Shown: positions 1 to 9,687 of the stretch, one piece after another | Position numbering within the stretch: position 1 is the first letter of the stretch | How the letters are laid out: every line of letters begins with the position of its first letter | Source of the DNA: Manihot esculenta | Lineage: Eukaryota > Streptophyta > Magnoliopsida > Malpighiales > Euphorbiaceae | Assembly: GCF_001659605.2 (NCBI RefSeq) | Contig: NC_035169.2 | Span: forward strand, 11,646,816 to 11,710,815 | DNA: 64,000 bases | Direction: 5' to 3' | Notes under the pieces: model-generated | What the model was told of the DNA's origin: nothing | The model's input: only the letters and a program-made list of their open reading frames with translations | The model's database searches: none | Program-made: the position numbers and the translations under genes

Positions 1-1094
1 CGTTTCGGCCGCCGAACCCTACTGACTTGCAAACACCGAATTCTGCTTCGCAAACTGAGACCGATGCACTGACTGAAGACACCTTTCGGCCGCCGAACAC
101 AGGCAATCTTCGGCCGCCAAATCCGACTACCTTTCAGACGCCGAATCTTTCCTCTTAGCCCCCAGCACAGACTTAAGCCATAAGTTCTCGGCATCCAAAC
201 TCAACTGACCTTCGGCCGCCGAATACAGACATTCTTCGGCTGCCGAAACTTGTTCCACAGCTTCCAACGCAAGCAAGCTCTTCTAGCCCACCTCCTCTGC
301 AGTCAAGCCAAAAAGCATCAGAATCAGATCTGAAACCTCTCCCAGACCATCTGAAATACATGTACTTGGGAGTTGACAAGACGCTACCAGTAATAGTGTC
401 CAATGAGTTAAGCCAACATGAAGAAGCAAGCCTCTTGAAGGTACTGCAGAAGCATAAAGGAGCCATAGGGTGGACCATAGATGACATCAAAGGTATTTCT
501 CCTTCCACATGCATGCATAGAATACACATGGAAGATGAATGCAAGCCAGTCAGAGATGCTCAAAGAAGACTAAATCCACCCATGATGGAAGTAGTAAAGA
601 AAGAAATAGTCAAGCTCCTTGATGCCGGTATCATATACCCAATCTCTGATAGCAAACGGGTGAGTCCTGTGCATGTAGTCCCAAAGAAAACTGGGATTAC
701 CATTGTGCCAAATGCTAAAGGAGAACTTGTTCCCACAAGAGTTCAAAATGGATGGAGAGTTTGCATGGACTATAGGAAGCTCAACGCTGCCACAAGGAAG
801 GACCACTTCCCATTACCATTCATTGATCAGATGCTAGAAAGGCTTGCAGGTAAGTCTCACTACTGTTGTCTTGATGGATATTTAGGTTTTTATCAGATTC
901 TAGTTGCTCCAGAGGACTAAGAGAAGACCACCTTCACTTGTCCTTTTGGCACTTTTGCCTTTAGAAGAATGCCATTTGGACTATGCAATGCACCAGCCAC
1001 CTTTCAGCGATGCATGATGAGCATATTCTCTGACTATGTGGGTAAGACTATTGAAGTATTCATGGATGATTTCACAGTACATGGTAACTCCTTT
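1..1094 (+). pseudogene. pol: Athila-type pol: linker and N-terminal half of reverse transcriptase
   Basis: From about 330 the frame reads into the RT region that begins near the initiator-like Met at 360 (MYLGVDKTLPVIV). Visible RT blocks are WRVCMDYRKLNAATRKDHFP (about 756-815) and, after a TAA stop at 918-920, MPFGLCNAPATFQ and the catalytic FMDDF (about 1060-1074). The stop replaces the residue after PED, consistent with a CAA-to-TAA change. The frame is cut at 1094 by the solo LTR and resumes at 3435. Upstream, positions 60-330 form a low-complexity linker in the same frame that reads repeated FRPPN/LRPPN peptides, because TTCGGCCGCCGAA palindromes lie inside it; two further stops (about 156-175) break this linker. 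Confidence 0.8.
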
Positions 1095-1403
1095 TGTAAT
1101 ACCCGGCTAGATTCAGGCATCAGAATTCCTACCGTCCGGTGGAATGTCGGATGTCGGAGCTTTCTAGAAGGGTTAAAAGAGGTTTTTTCAAAATGTTTTA
1201 AGTATTTTATGGTTTTAAGTAAGAAAGGACTTGAGTTTTGAAGAGAAAAGACCAAGGCGGCTTTGGCCAAGTTTGGCCGCCGAAAGTGATGTTCGGCCGC
1301 CGAAAGTGCCTTAGGTTTGGCCCCCGAAGCCCATGTTCGGCCGCTGAACGTTGCATGGTTTTTCATGCAGGTTTGGCCGCCGAAGCTGAGGCGGTCAGCC
1401 GCC

Positions 1404-1410
1404 TATAAAG
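1404..1410 (+). promoter_or_regulatory. TATA box of the Tekay LTR
   Basis: TATAAAG in the context GCCGCCTATAAAG, preserved at the same place in the related LTRs (31499-31505, 50682-50688, 57414-57420). It lies between the upstream and downstream clusters of TTCGGC palindromes. Transcription probably starts about 30 bases downstream. No transcript evidence is available here. Confidence 0.7.
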
Positions 1411-1458
1411 GGTGCTCAGTCGGCAAATGGATAGGTATTTCGTTCATTTGCACGACAG

Positions 1459-2857
1459 AGGTGAGTTCATGTTCTCCTTGGATTGTTTTCGTGGTTTCTC
1501 TTCAAATCTTTCAAGGTTTTCATGAGTTTTATCCTTGTTTTGAAGGTTTTGCACTTTGAGCAAGGTTTTGGAGAGTTTGGAGCTTAGATCCTCCATAGCT
1601 CTAAGTTTGGATCACACCAGCCTTTGTTCTTCAAGAGGTAAGTGTAGATCCTTAGTTTTTATGATGTTTTACATGAGTTTTATAAAGGGAAAAGGGAGTT
1701 TATGCATGAGTTTGCATGGTTATGCATATTAGGGTTTATGGACCCTTTATGCTTTATGCTTGCTTTATGAGTTTATTGTTGGAGTTTAAGTTGTCTTAAG
1801 CTCCTATATGCTTGTTGTCTGAGTTATGCATGTTTTAGAGAGGTTAGCTACATGTGTTGCGGGTTTGGAAGGTTTGGGAGGCATGTTTGTGCACGAGGCT
1901 GAGTTCTGGATGAACTCAGGTTCGGCAGCCGAAGGAAGGTTCGGTCGTCGAACATGCTGAGGAGGTGGCTTCGGCTGCCTAAGCTTGCTCAAGCTTGCCC
2001 CCGAAAGTTTGGACTTTCGGCTCTAGAGGGGAGGTTCGGCCGCCGAAGGTGCCTCCGAACATGCATGAGGTTCGGCTCTGGAGGGAGCATTCGACCGCCG
2101 AAGGTGCCGCCGAAGATGCTCTGTTCAGCCTTCCTTTGCATGATTGCTATGATTGGTCTAGGATGGTTTAGAGGGCTTTTGGGGAAATGTTTATAGCTAT
2201 GTCAGAGTATGTTTGGTACCTCATTTGAGTCCTCCATTGTAGGATTGGATCCGAGGAACCGAGGTGTTTAGCAGTAGTAGCTGCTTCAGAGTTAGAGTTG
2301 GCCCAGAGTTAGCCACTGCTTGGCTAAAGGTGAGTGGAACTACACTTAATGTTTTAAATTGAGAAATTACACGCTTTTAGCATGATCCATGCATCATAAA
2401 ATGCCATGTTATGTATTAGGTTGTGTTGCATTAGAATCCACGAATATGATGCATTGCATACTATGCTGTTCATGTGGATGAATGTTGGATGATCCTTAGC
2501 CCTTGATATGAGATGAGATGACATGAGATGAGATATGGCTTGAGATAGCCAAACCAGGTCGCTCCTGGTACTATGAGTCAGTTAAGAGAAGTCCTTGTGA
2601 GGCCTAATCGCCCCGAGCACAGTTGGACATGTATGATATGAGTTAATTAAGAGAAGTCCAGGTGAGGCCTAATCGCCCCTGGCACAGTTGGACATATTAC
2701 TATATGTAGAGGGCTATTGGTGACAAGTTCATCCTTGAGATGATATGTTTGTGATGTGATGGATTTCATGAAAGCATGTAATTAATGAACTGTTTTATTG
2801 TTTCTACTCACTGGGCTGTAGTAGCTCATCCCACTCCCTTCACCCCAGTTTTGCAGG
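1459..2857 (+). other. Conserved splice-site-like signals in the Tekay LTR leader
   Basis: Downstream of the TATA box there are three donor-like sites: AGAGGTGAGT (GT at 1461), AGAGGTAAGT (GT at 1638) and AAAGGTGAGT (GT at 2330). An acceptor-like TTTTGCAG ends at 2856 after a pyrimidine-rich stretch. Counterparts occur in the other LTRs on either strand; for example, minus-strand copies show CTCACCT and CTTACCTCTTG at the matching sites. This suggests a spliced leader, but it is inferred from sequence only. Confidence 0.4.
2553..2692 (+). repeat. Tandem hairpin units in the Tekay LTR
   Basis: Three inverted-repeat units in series: ACCAGG/CCTGGT with a 5-base loop (2553-2569), CTTG/CGAG (about 2594-2618) and CCAGG/CCTGG (2658-2682). 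The last two share the loop TGAGGCCTAATCGCC and are followed by CACAGTTGGACAT. Stem bases differ between units and between LTR copies in a compensating way. Confidence 0.6.
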
Positions 2858-3434
2858 TTCCGAGGTAGCTATGGGAAGTCAGAGTCAGCAAGAGTAAAAG
2901 AGTAAAGTGATGGCTGGATGTATGTATGTAATAAAGTAGTGGACATGATGTAAATTAATGTATTAGTTTGTAATGGAATGTATAGATATGTACTGTCATA
3001 TAATGGATAGAATTGTGCTTTACCCTAGTGTCTTTGCCCTAGTGTGGTGTATGATTAATCCCTTTGTACATGGATCCTGTTTTGCGTTTCTTGATGAGAA
3101 ATGTGTGAAACCAGGCTTAATGTATGGCTTTGATGAGACGCTAGTGGGTTGTGTTTTGGGAAGAAAGGGGTTTCAATCCCTTGACCCACAGCAGTCAGTA
3201 GTCACTGGTATAGGCCCTGAGGGCCGTTTCAGATTTGCATATCTGAGTAGCAGTAGTTAAGCCTGGTAGTTTTACAGGATTGTTGATTCTGTTTGATCAT
3301 GTATGGGATTTATCAGGTACACAGAGAGTATAGTCGGCTTGCTACGGGTCCCAGCGGCCTTAAGCCGATCTGGATCCTAGTGCCAGTGATGGTTCGGGCC
3401 GTTACAGAGGGGTACCGGTTTTTGGACTGTTACA

Positions 3435-4270
3435 CCTTTGATGAATGCCTTGCTAATTTGGAAAAGATCTTACAAAGATGCATTGAGTCTAACCTTGTGC
3501 TTAATTATGAAAAATGTCATTTTATGGTTAATCAAGGTATGGTCTTAGGTCATGTTATTTCAGCAAAGGGCATTGAAGTGGACAAAGCTAAGGTGGATAC
3601 CATCAAAAATATGCCTTACCCCACAAATGTTAGAGACATCTGGTCATTCCTTGGCCATGCAGGATTCTATAGAAGATTCATCAAATATTTCTCAAAAATT
3701 ACTTTGCCATTATGCAGATTGCTCCAACAGGATGTAACATTTGATTTTGATGCAGATTGCAAAAAGGCATTTGATTTGATTAAAGAATTGCTTGTGACTG
3801 CCCCAATTATTCAGGGACCTGACTGGAACTTGCCATTTGAAATCATGTGTGATGCAAGTAATTATGCAGTAGGGGCAGTCTTAGGGCAACGTGTGGGAAA
3901 CTCACCCCATGTCATTCACTATGCCTCTCGCACACTGGATGCTGCACAAAGCAACTATACAACAACTGAAAAAGATCTCTTGGTAGTTGTGTTTGCTTTG
4001 GAGAAGTTCAGACCTTACCTCTTGGGAACTAAAGTCATTGTCTATTCTGACCACGCAGCTTTGCGATATCTGATCAAGAAAAAGGAAGCAAAACCGAGAC
4101 TCATTAGATGGATTCTTCTCCTACAAGAATTTGATCTGGAAATAAGAGACAAAAAGGGCAAAGAAAATCTTGTAGCCGACCATCTCAGCCGGCTTCCATC
4201 TAGCTCTACGCCTTGTCCAGTCAAGGAAGACTTTCTAGACGAACATCTGTTCGTCACTCACTCTGCCTAA
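3435..4270 (+). pseudogene. pol: Athila-type pol: C-terminal RT and RNase H, integrase missing
   Basis: Continuation of the split RT after the solo LTR, starting [17 protein letters not shown] thumb motifs ([27 protein letters not shown]) are followed by RNase H with [13 protein letters not shown] (first catalytic Asp, about 3850), TTTEKDLL (Glu), YSDHAAL (Asp) and the terminal ADHLSRL (about 4178). The frame is open through this piece and ends with TAA at 4268-4270, about 30 codons past RNase H. A complete Athila pol continues into a zinc-binding integrase, which is absent here; non-coding sequence follows directly. The likely cause is an internal deletion in this copy or its parent. Confidence 0.85.
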
Positions 4271-5346
4271 GTGATCACGCCATGCACACCACACCCCAGG
4301 GGAGTATTCAGATTCCTTTGTTCTCTTCTTTTCTTTTACATTGAGGACAATGCATGATTTAAGTGTGGGGGTCCATACTTCTTCTTCTTCTCTTCTTCTT
4401 CTTCTCCTCCTCTTCCTCTCCCTTCTTCCTTTCAGTTCTGCGAATGCTTTCAGATGCAAAATTTTTTTTTCCCTTTCAGTTCCGCGATTTGTTTAGTTCT
4501 GAATAGCCACAGTTTAATTTCTTTTCAATTTCCCTTTTCATTTATTCTTTCAATAATACACACATAACCACAACCTTCTTCTTCTTTTCGTTTTGCTCTA
4601 CTCAAACTGATGAACTATGTTGGATGAGGTTTTCTTTCCATGACCCCATTGATGTGATGACTCTTTAAACTTATGTTGAATCAATTGCAGTGAGTTGTAT
4701 TCATGTTTGAGAATTGCCTTTTGAATTGAATCTTTGAGTTTGCCATGGTGAAAAATATATTGATGACCCTCAATTGATGAGAATAATTTGAAATTTGTGT
4801 GAATGAACTTAATGTGACTTGATTTAGCAATTGGTATTGATTTGCCCAAATCATTGAGAGAAAGAAAATTCAGCAAAGGCAAAGACCTCAAAAGCACAAA
4901 TCAAAAACTGTTCCAATGGTCAAAAGACTAAGAACAGAACTAGTAGCCACTTGGAAAGGTGACCAACTGAGTAACTGGGGGTGGGTATCACAAATATGTA
5001 TCTTCACGTCAAAAGGTTGGTGACTTTTTCAAGCAAAATTAAAAGTGCAAAAAGCCTGAATAAAGTACTTTAAGGTAAGGGCAAGTCACTCTGAAAGCTA
5101 TAAAGTCTTAACAAATTAATGTGCATGTATGGTCTCTCTTGAGAAAAATAAATCCTAGCCATGGTAAGCAAAGGGAAACAAGGAAAGAAGGTGAGTAATC
5201 TTCATGCATATACTCTTCACTGCAATGATTCAAAATAGGGGTCTAGAGTAAGAGCTTAAGTGGAAATAAGGATCTAGAGCAAAGAAAACTTATTTGACTA
5301 TGTTTATTTGCTTGAGGACAAGCAAAAGGCTAAGTGTGGGCGTATT
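4271..5346 (+). other. Athila-type 3' non-coding region with two polypurine-tract-like sites
   Basis: No convincing coding sequence. Near 4343-4371 lies TTGAGGACAATGCATGATTT followed by AAGTGTGGGGG, and near 5313-5340 the related CTTGAGGACAAGCAAAAGGC followed by TAAGTGTGGGCG. The second directly precedes the LTR and is the functional-position polypurine tract. The first is an internal duplicate about 1 kb upstream. A CT-rich stretch occupies about 4378-4432. Confidence 0.6.
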
Positions 5347-6956
5347 TGATAGAGCACATTTTAGTCCACTTTATCATGATGATATTGATGTTTATTTACA
5401 TCTATTCTACCTAATTTTGTAGTTTTAATCATGTTTTACAGATATTAGGTGTAAAGAAACATTCTGGAGAAAATGCTCTTAAAACTGCCAAAAAGTGCCA
5501 AATCTGGAAAAGCCACCTTCGGAAGCACCTTTGGAAGCCGAAAGTCAGTCATCTTCGGAAGCACCTTCGGCGGCTGAAAGTCTGGTCCAGAGCCGAAAGT
5601 CACCCATCTTCAGCGGCACCTTCGGCCGCCGAACCTTTGCTCCAGAGCCGAAAGTCCAGCCTCCGAAACTAAACTTAGGCGGCCGAAAGTCCCTCCGAAC
5701 AGCCTCTTCCTTATTCAATAAGCCAAATCTTGAAGATCACATATTTTCCACTTTATGCCATGCACATTCAATATTCAAATCAAGGCTCCACCTCCTCTTG
5801 AGTGCATGAATAATGTGAAGAAGGCTTCTTGGACACACTTGGACAACAATTAAAAGACCAAAAAGCCCTTGCAAACTCCACACATGCACATAGAAGACAC
5901 AAGGGCACTTTGGGCAGCCTCTAAAAGATGCATGGACACCCAAGAAACCCTAGGCAGCCTCCCAAGACCTATTTAAAGGCTTCAAGAAGACAAGAAGAGG
6001 CAGATTTTCATCCATTCAACTCCACCAAGGTTCGGCAGCCACATCACACCCACCTTAGGCTGCCGGTTCTTCCTCCTTTGTTCTTCTTTTCTCTTTTTGT
6101 GTTTTGGTTCAGCCATGAGTGGCTGAAACCCTTTATTCTAGTTAAAGTTTGGTTGAAACTAAGGTTGTTTAAAGGGTTGTGAGATCTGAACATAAAGTGT
6201 TTGCTTTTGATTAGTTCAATATTCATGCAATTGTGTGCTTAATTCTAAGATTGCTTTGTTGTCTTGATCAAATTGGCCACTTGATTCTTGATTGCAAAGT
6301 TAATTGATTGTTAGTTGGGATATTTGTTAGTCCGTAATTGCTGGAAATATTCTGACCTAAGAACACTTGGTGTAAAAACTAAGGAATTGCATGATCTAGC
6401 AACATCTCATGCGTTTGAGTAGCTAGGATTGGATCTCTCTCATTCTTTATGCAATTGACAATTGTTTTGATGCCTATGGCCCAAGGACGTTACTTGCTAA
6501 TTTGTTAATTAGTAATTGATTAGAGGACGTTCCCTAATTGATTTAATCATAAGGAGAAACATGGTGGTGAGAAGCGTTTTCCATCCCCATAACTAATCTA
6601 TTGAATGAATCAAGAAACCTAAGTTTCAATGATCAACCCAAACAACCAAAGTGGATCCATATCTTCAACTAGACCTTTCTCATATTGATTTCCTCTTTTA
6701 TTTTAATTACTTGCTCTTTTAATTGCTTTCAATAGTTGTTAGTCAAATCAATCTCAAAACCCCCCTTTTTTACTTTATTGCACTTTACTCTTGATTTGTT
6801 TGCCTTCAATTGTGTTTTCAGTTAATCCTCTTGATCTTATTTGGAAAAAATAAACAGGTACTCAATTCTCTGTGGATTCGATCCTTTACCACTATCTACA
6901 GTTGTAAGATTGTTGATAACCGTAGAGGTTATTTTTGACCGGCTTCGACAACCGCA
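5347..6956 (+). repeat. 3' LTR of the Athila-type element
   Basis: A 1,610-base LTR starting TGATAGAGCACATTTTAGTC and ending GACCGGCTTCGACAACCGCA. It carries TTCGGC-type palindromes at about 5515-5700, as the Tekay LTRs do. Related LTR sequence in reverse orientation occurs at 41341-42660 and 54348-56134, although those copies have a different middle section. Confidence 0.8.
5969..5979 (+). promoter_or_regulatory. TATA-like box in the Athila-type LTR
   Basis: CTATTTAAAGG, placed about 620 bases into the LTR and followed by purine-rich sequence. The matching region of the inverted copy at 54348-56134 has CTATAAAAGG on the minus strand near 54955-54965. A reasonable core promoter candidate. 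Confidence 0.45.
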
Positions 6957-8086
6957 AATCAATGTTCATCAAACTCTTGGCTCAAATATTCACCACCTCG
7001 TTCAGATCGAAGCATCTTAATAGTTCTACCAAGTTGAATTTGTACTTCATTTTGAAAAGTTCTAAACATTTCAAAAGATTCATGCTTATGTTTCATTAGG
7101 TAGACATAGCCATACCTACTGAAATCATTAGTGAATGTAATGAAGTACTGATAACCTCCCCTGGCACTAATGCTTAGTGGGCCACATACATTTGTATGTA
7201 TTAAGCCCAATAAGTTTGAAGCCCTTTGACCTTATCCAGTAAAAGGATCCTTTGTCATCTTACCAAGCAAACAAGATTCACAATTTTCAAATGATTCAAA
7301 ATCAAATGAATCTAATAAACCATCTTTATGGAGCTTAGATATGCGATTCTCATTTATATGGCTAAGACGACAGTGCCATAAATATGTTGGGTTTAACTCA
7401 TTTGGCTTGATTTTTTTAGAAGTTATGTTATAGATATTGTTGTCTCTAGAATCATCTAGATTAAGGACATAAAGGCCATCATATTCATTTGCAATACAAT
7501 AAAGCAAATCATCTTTATTAATGGAGCATTTCTTATTCTTAATAAGAAATGAAAAACCTTCATCGTCCAAAACAGAAACTGAAATAATATTCCTACTCAA
7601 AGTAGGAACATAAAAGCAATTGTTCAAAACTAACAAAAGCCCATTGGGCAACACAATTTCATATGTCCCTACAGCTAAGGCAGCAACTCTTGCTCCATTG
7701 CCTACACGTAGGTCCACGTCGCCCTTTTTCAATTTTCTACTCCTTTTGAGACCCTTCACATTTGTACAAATGTGAGAGCCACATCCGGTATCTAATACCC
7801 ATGAAGTAGAAATAGATAAATTAATATCTATAACATAAATACCTGAAGTCGTAGTCTCACTACTCTTCTTCTTCTTGCACTCATCCAAATAGAGTTTGCA
7901 ATTTCTCTTCCAATGCCCTGGTTCCTTGCAATGGAAGCAGATCCCTTCCTTAGGAACTATTTCCTTAGGAACTTTTGCCTTGGATGGCCATTTAGGCTTG
8001 CCTCGTCCCTTAGGCCCATTATCTTTCAGTTTATCCTTCTCAAAGATGGATCGCAGTGATAAGGTGGAATTATTATTAGCAGCCAT
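6957..8086 (-). pseudogene. gag-pol: Ty1/Copia gag-pol fragment: zinc knuckle, protease, truncated integrase
   Basis: Read on the minus strand from ATG at 8084-8086 (MAANNNSTLSLRS). After only about 22 residues of Gag the frame jumps to a basic stretch and one CCHC zinc knuckle (CFHCKEPGHWKRNC, about 7904-7945), so the capsid part of Gag is deleted. Next come the protease with DTGCGSHIC (about 7768-7794) and the pre-integrase zinc region (HCRLSH ... CESCLLGKM), ending with a stop near 7232. Integrase core sequence continues in a shifted frame to 6959 (NDFSRYGYVYLM, LRSERGGEYLS). Integrase is then cut by the Athila LTR at 6956/6957. RT, RNase H and the other LTR are outside the window. Confidence 0.85.
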
Positions 8087-8734
8087 AATTATCTACAAAA
8101 TATACAAATATAATCAATTTAGTATATTAATATTGAGGTGATAATAATCTCCCACTAAAATATAACCCTCAAAAATAATAATATTTTAGTGGGCTAAGAT
8201 CCATATTTCACCTAATTCTAAGTCAGCTTTGGCATGACGCTTAGAATTAAGTTATTTAGGTAGGTAACTCCTTACCAATTACATCTAATGTAGCTCTTAG
8301 ATTATGAGGTGTTGACATTATATGTCAAATTGCATGTTATACCCCATCTAATGCCTTAGGCCTAAAACCGTTTTGATAGCCTAATTAAGCCCAACCAAAA
8401 TTAAATAAATGAGTAACTATTACTCATCCTATCTTACTAGGATAACCTAAACACTTTGCTTTGGCAAAACCTGCATTTTGGTGATCTTAGTCTTGATAGG
8501 TATTTAATTTATGGGTGGCATTAAAACTTAAAATTTTAGAGTGAGGGTTCAACTTTTTTAATTTTAATTATTTTGTCTTGCATATATATATTATAGCATC
8601 CTATATGCATACATATATATATATATAAACAATAATGCATAGTATCTCATACTAATATATGACAAAATAATAAAATATAGTCATTTAAATCTGATTTAAA
8701 GACTAAAAGAAAATAATTTTTAAAATCTATTTTC

Positions 8735-8740
<6 letters not shown>
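8087..8740 (-). other. Copia leader between insertion site and gag
   Basis: AT-rich sequence immediately upstream (minus strand) of the Copia gag start, with no coding potential. It ends at an (AT)n run, beyond which viral sequence begins. The rest of the leader lies at 27317-27839. It has short imperfect repeats but no clear regulatory motif. Confidence 0.6.

Positions 8741-8782
<42 letters not shown>
8741..8782. repeat. (AT)21 microsatellite at the virus junction
   Basis: An uninterrupted AT dinucleotide run directly abutting the left end of the viral insertion. Endogenous caulimovirids of plants are known to be found at AT-dinucleotide-rich sites, so this is a likely integration target. 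Confidence 0.9.
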
Positions 8783-8784
<2 letters not shown>

Positions 8785-9333
8785 CAAAACAATGGATCGA
8801 AACATATATAAAAAATTCAGATTTTTCCTTAGTACATGACTTTGTAATCCAAGTTACTTCTACGGCACATCAATTTGCCGGATTGAAGAGGTCTGGTTTT
8901 CCAGTCTATATACTAGGAAAGTTTAATTTTAATGGCCTCACAAGGTCATTGGCCTTTAAACAAAACAATTTAACAAGCAAATAATACAAGTTTCTGATGT
9001 GGAAGATCAGCCTAGGCTGCAACCACAGAGCATACTTAAGCAACAAATAAACAAAAACTTATTTTAAGGCTTGGGTTCCTGCAACCTTAACCTGAGATCC
9101 CCAGAGTTAAGTCTGAATGAGGAGGGAGAAGAGAAAGGTGCCGTCAATACTGGCTTATATAAGTAACAGATATAAAATATGCAGAAAATAATATAAAACT
9201 TACTATGATTTTATTTATACTTGAAGGTTTTACAAAGTTTCTGAAAACTGATATTGAAATTTTATAGAGAAGTGTGAAGATAGAGAAAATAGAGAGGGGA
9301 AATATATGTGTTCCTTCACAAGGGGACAGGCTC

Positions 9334-9345
9334 CCTTTTTATAGA
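9334..9345 (-). promoter_or_regulatory. TATA box of the viral promoter
   Basis: Minus-strand TCTATAAAAAGGGAG, about 345 bases past the end of the second viral frame and 85 bases downstream of the 35-base repeats. This is where the pregenomic RNA promoter of caulimovirids is expected. In this integrated copy it points out of the virus into the Copia leader. Confidence 0.6.
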
Positions 9346-9427
9346 AAATTTTCAGACTTTATTGTTGTTTCATGCGGCTTTTATTGTTCATGAATAGTAA
9401 CTTGTACTGTTGATGAATATCATGTTT

Positions 9428-9532
9428 GCCACCTGCTTTTACTGTAGATGAATAGTATGTCTGCCACCTGCTTTTACTGTAGATGAATAGTATGTCTGCT
9501 ACCTTATTTTACTGTAGATGAATAGTGATCTA
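9428..9532 (-). repeat. Three 35-base direct repeats upstream of the viral TATA box
   Basis: The unit begins GCCACCTGCTTTTACTGTAG on the plus strand and continues ATGAATAGTATGTCT. Units start at 9428, 9463 and 9498; the third has a few changes, and a degenerate fourth unit lies at about 9385-9427. They sit 85-190 bases upstream of the TATA box, the usual place for an enhancer. Confidence 0.7.
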
Positions 9533-9687
9533 TCTTCCATCATTTTTCCGTATTTGTTTTTACTCTGATTCTGAAGATGATGAGGACGATGAGGTGTCCC
9601 GTTTCTTCTTTCCTTTTCCTTTTTTCTTTACTTTTTCTTTCTTTTTCTTTCCTTTTTCTTTTAATTTGTCTGTCTTGCTTTTAATTT

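Larger units (their letters stand above)
1095..3434 (+). mobile_element. Solo LTR, Tekay-type chromovirus
   Basis: A 2,340-base LTR that begins TGTAATACCC and ends GGACTGTTACA, flanked by the perfect 5-base target duplication CCTTT (1090-1094 and 3435-3439). It is collinear with the LTRs at 31168-33528, 50351-52720 and 57083-59451 but has no internal region, so it is a solo LTR left by LTR-LTR recombination. It contains a TATA box, two clusters of TTCGGC palindromes, conserved GTRAGT sites, tandem hairpins near 2553-2690 and one copy of the GGGAAGAAAGGG/CCCTTGACCC unit near 3157-3190. It splits the Athila RT between the YMDD-type box and the following FDECL segment. Confidence 0.95.
1..6956 (+). 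mobile_element. Athila-type Ty3/Gypsy retrotransposon, 3' part, broken by a solo LTR
   Basis: The right-hand part of an Athila-type element: pol linker, reverse transcriptase, RNase H, a 1 kb non-coding 3' region and the 3' LTR. The RT sequence (RKDHFPLPFIDQ, MPFGLCNAPATFQ, VFMDDF) is typical of the Athila lineage. Its 5' LTR, gag and protease lie left of the window. A 2.34 kb Tekay solo LTR (1095-3434) interrupts RT. On the right the 3' LTR ends at CCGCA and abuts truncated Copia integrase, so the element most likely inserted into that Copia copy; AATCA at 6957-6961 would be the target duplication if the left flank matches. No integrase is present after RNase H, so this copy could not move on its own. 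Confidence 0.85.
8783..9687 (-). other. Viral intergenic region
   Basis: Non-coding sequence after the second viral frame. It holds three 35-base repeats, a TATA box and a long AT-rich leader that ends exactly where the primer binding site would follow in the circular genome. Positions 8784-8825 match 26777-26817 with few changes. Confidence 0.7.

Noticed and set aside
4235..4459. Possible envelope-like frame downstream of Athila pol
   Set aside because: Arg/Glu-rich antisense frame caused by the CT-rich tract; no signal peptide or membrane segment.
5495..5809. 104-codon frame in the Athila LTR
   Set aside because: Made of TTCGG-type repeat sequence upstream of the LTR TATA box; not conserved in the other LTR copies.
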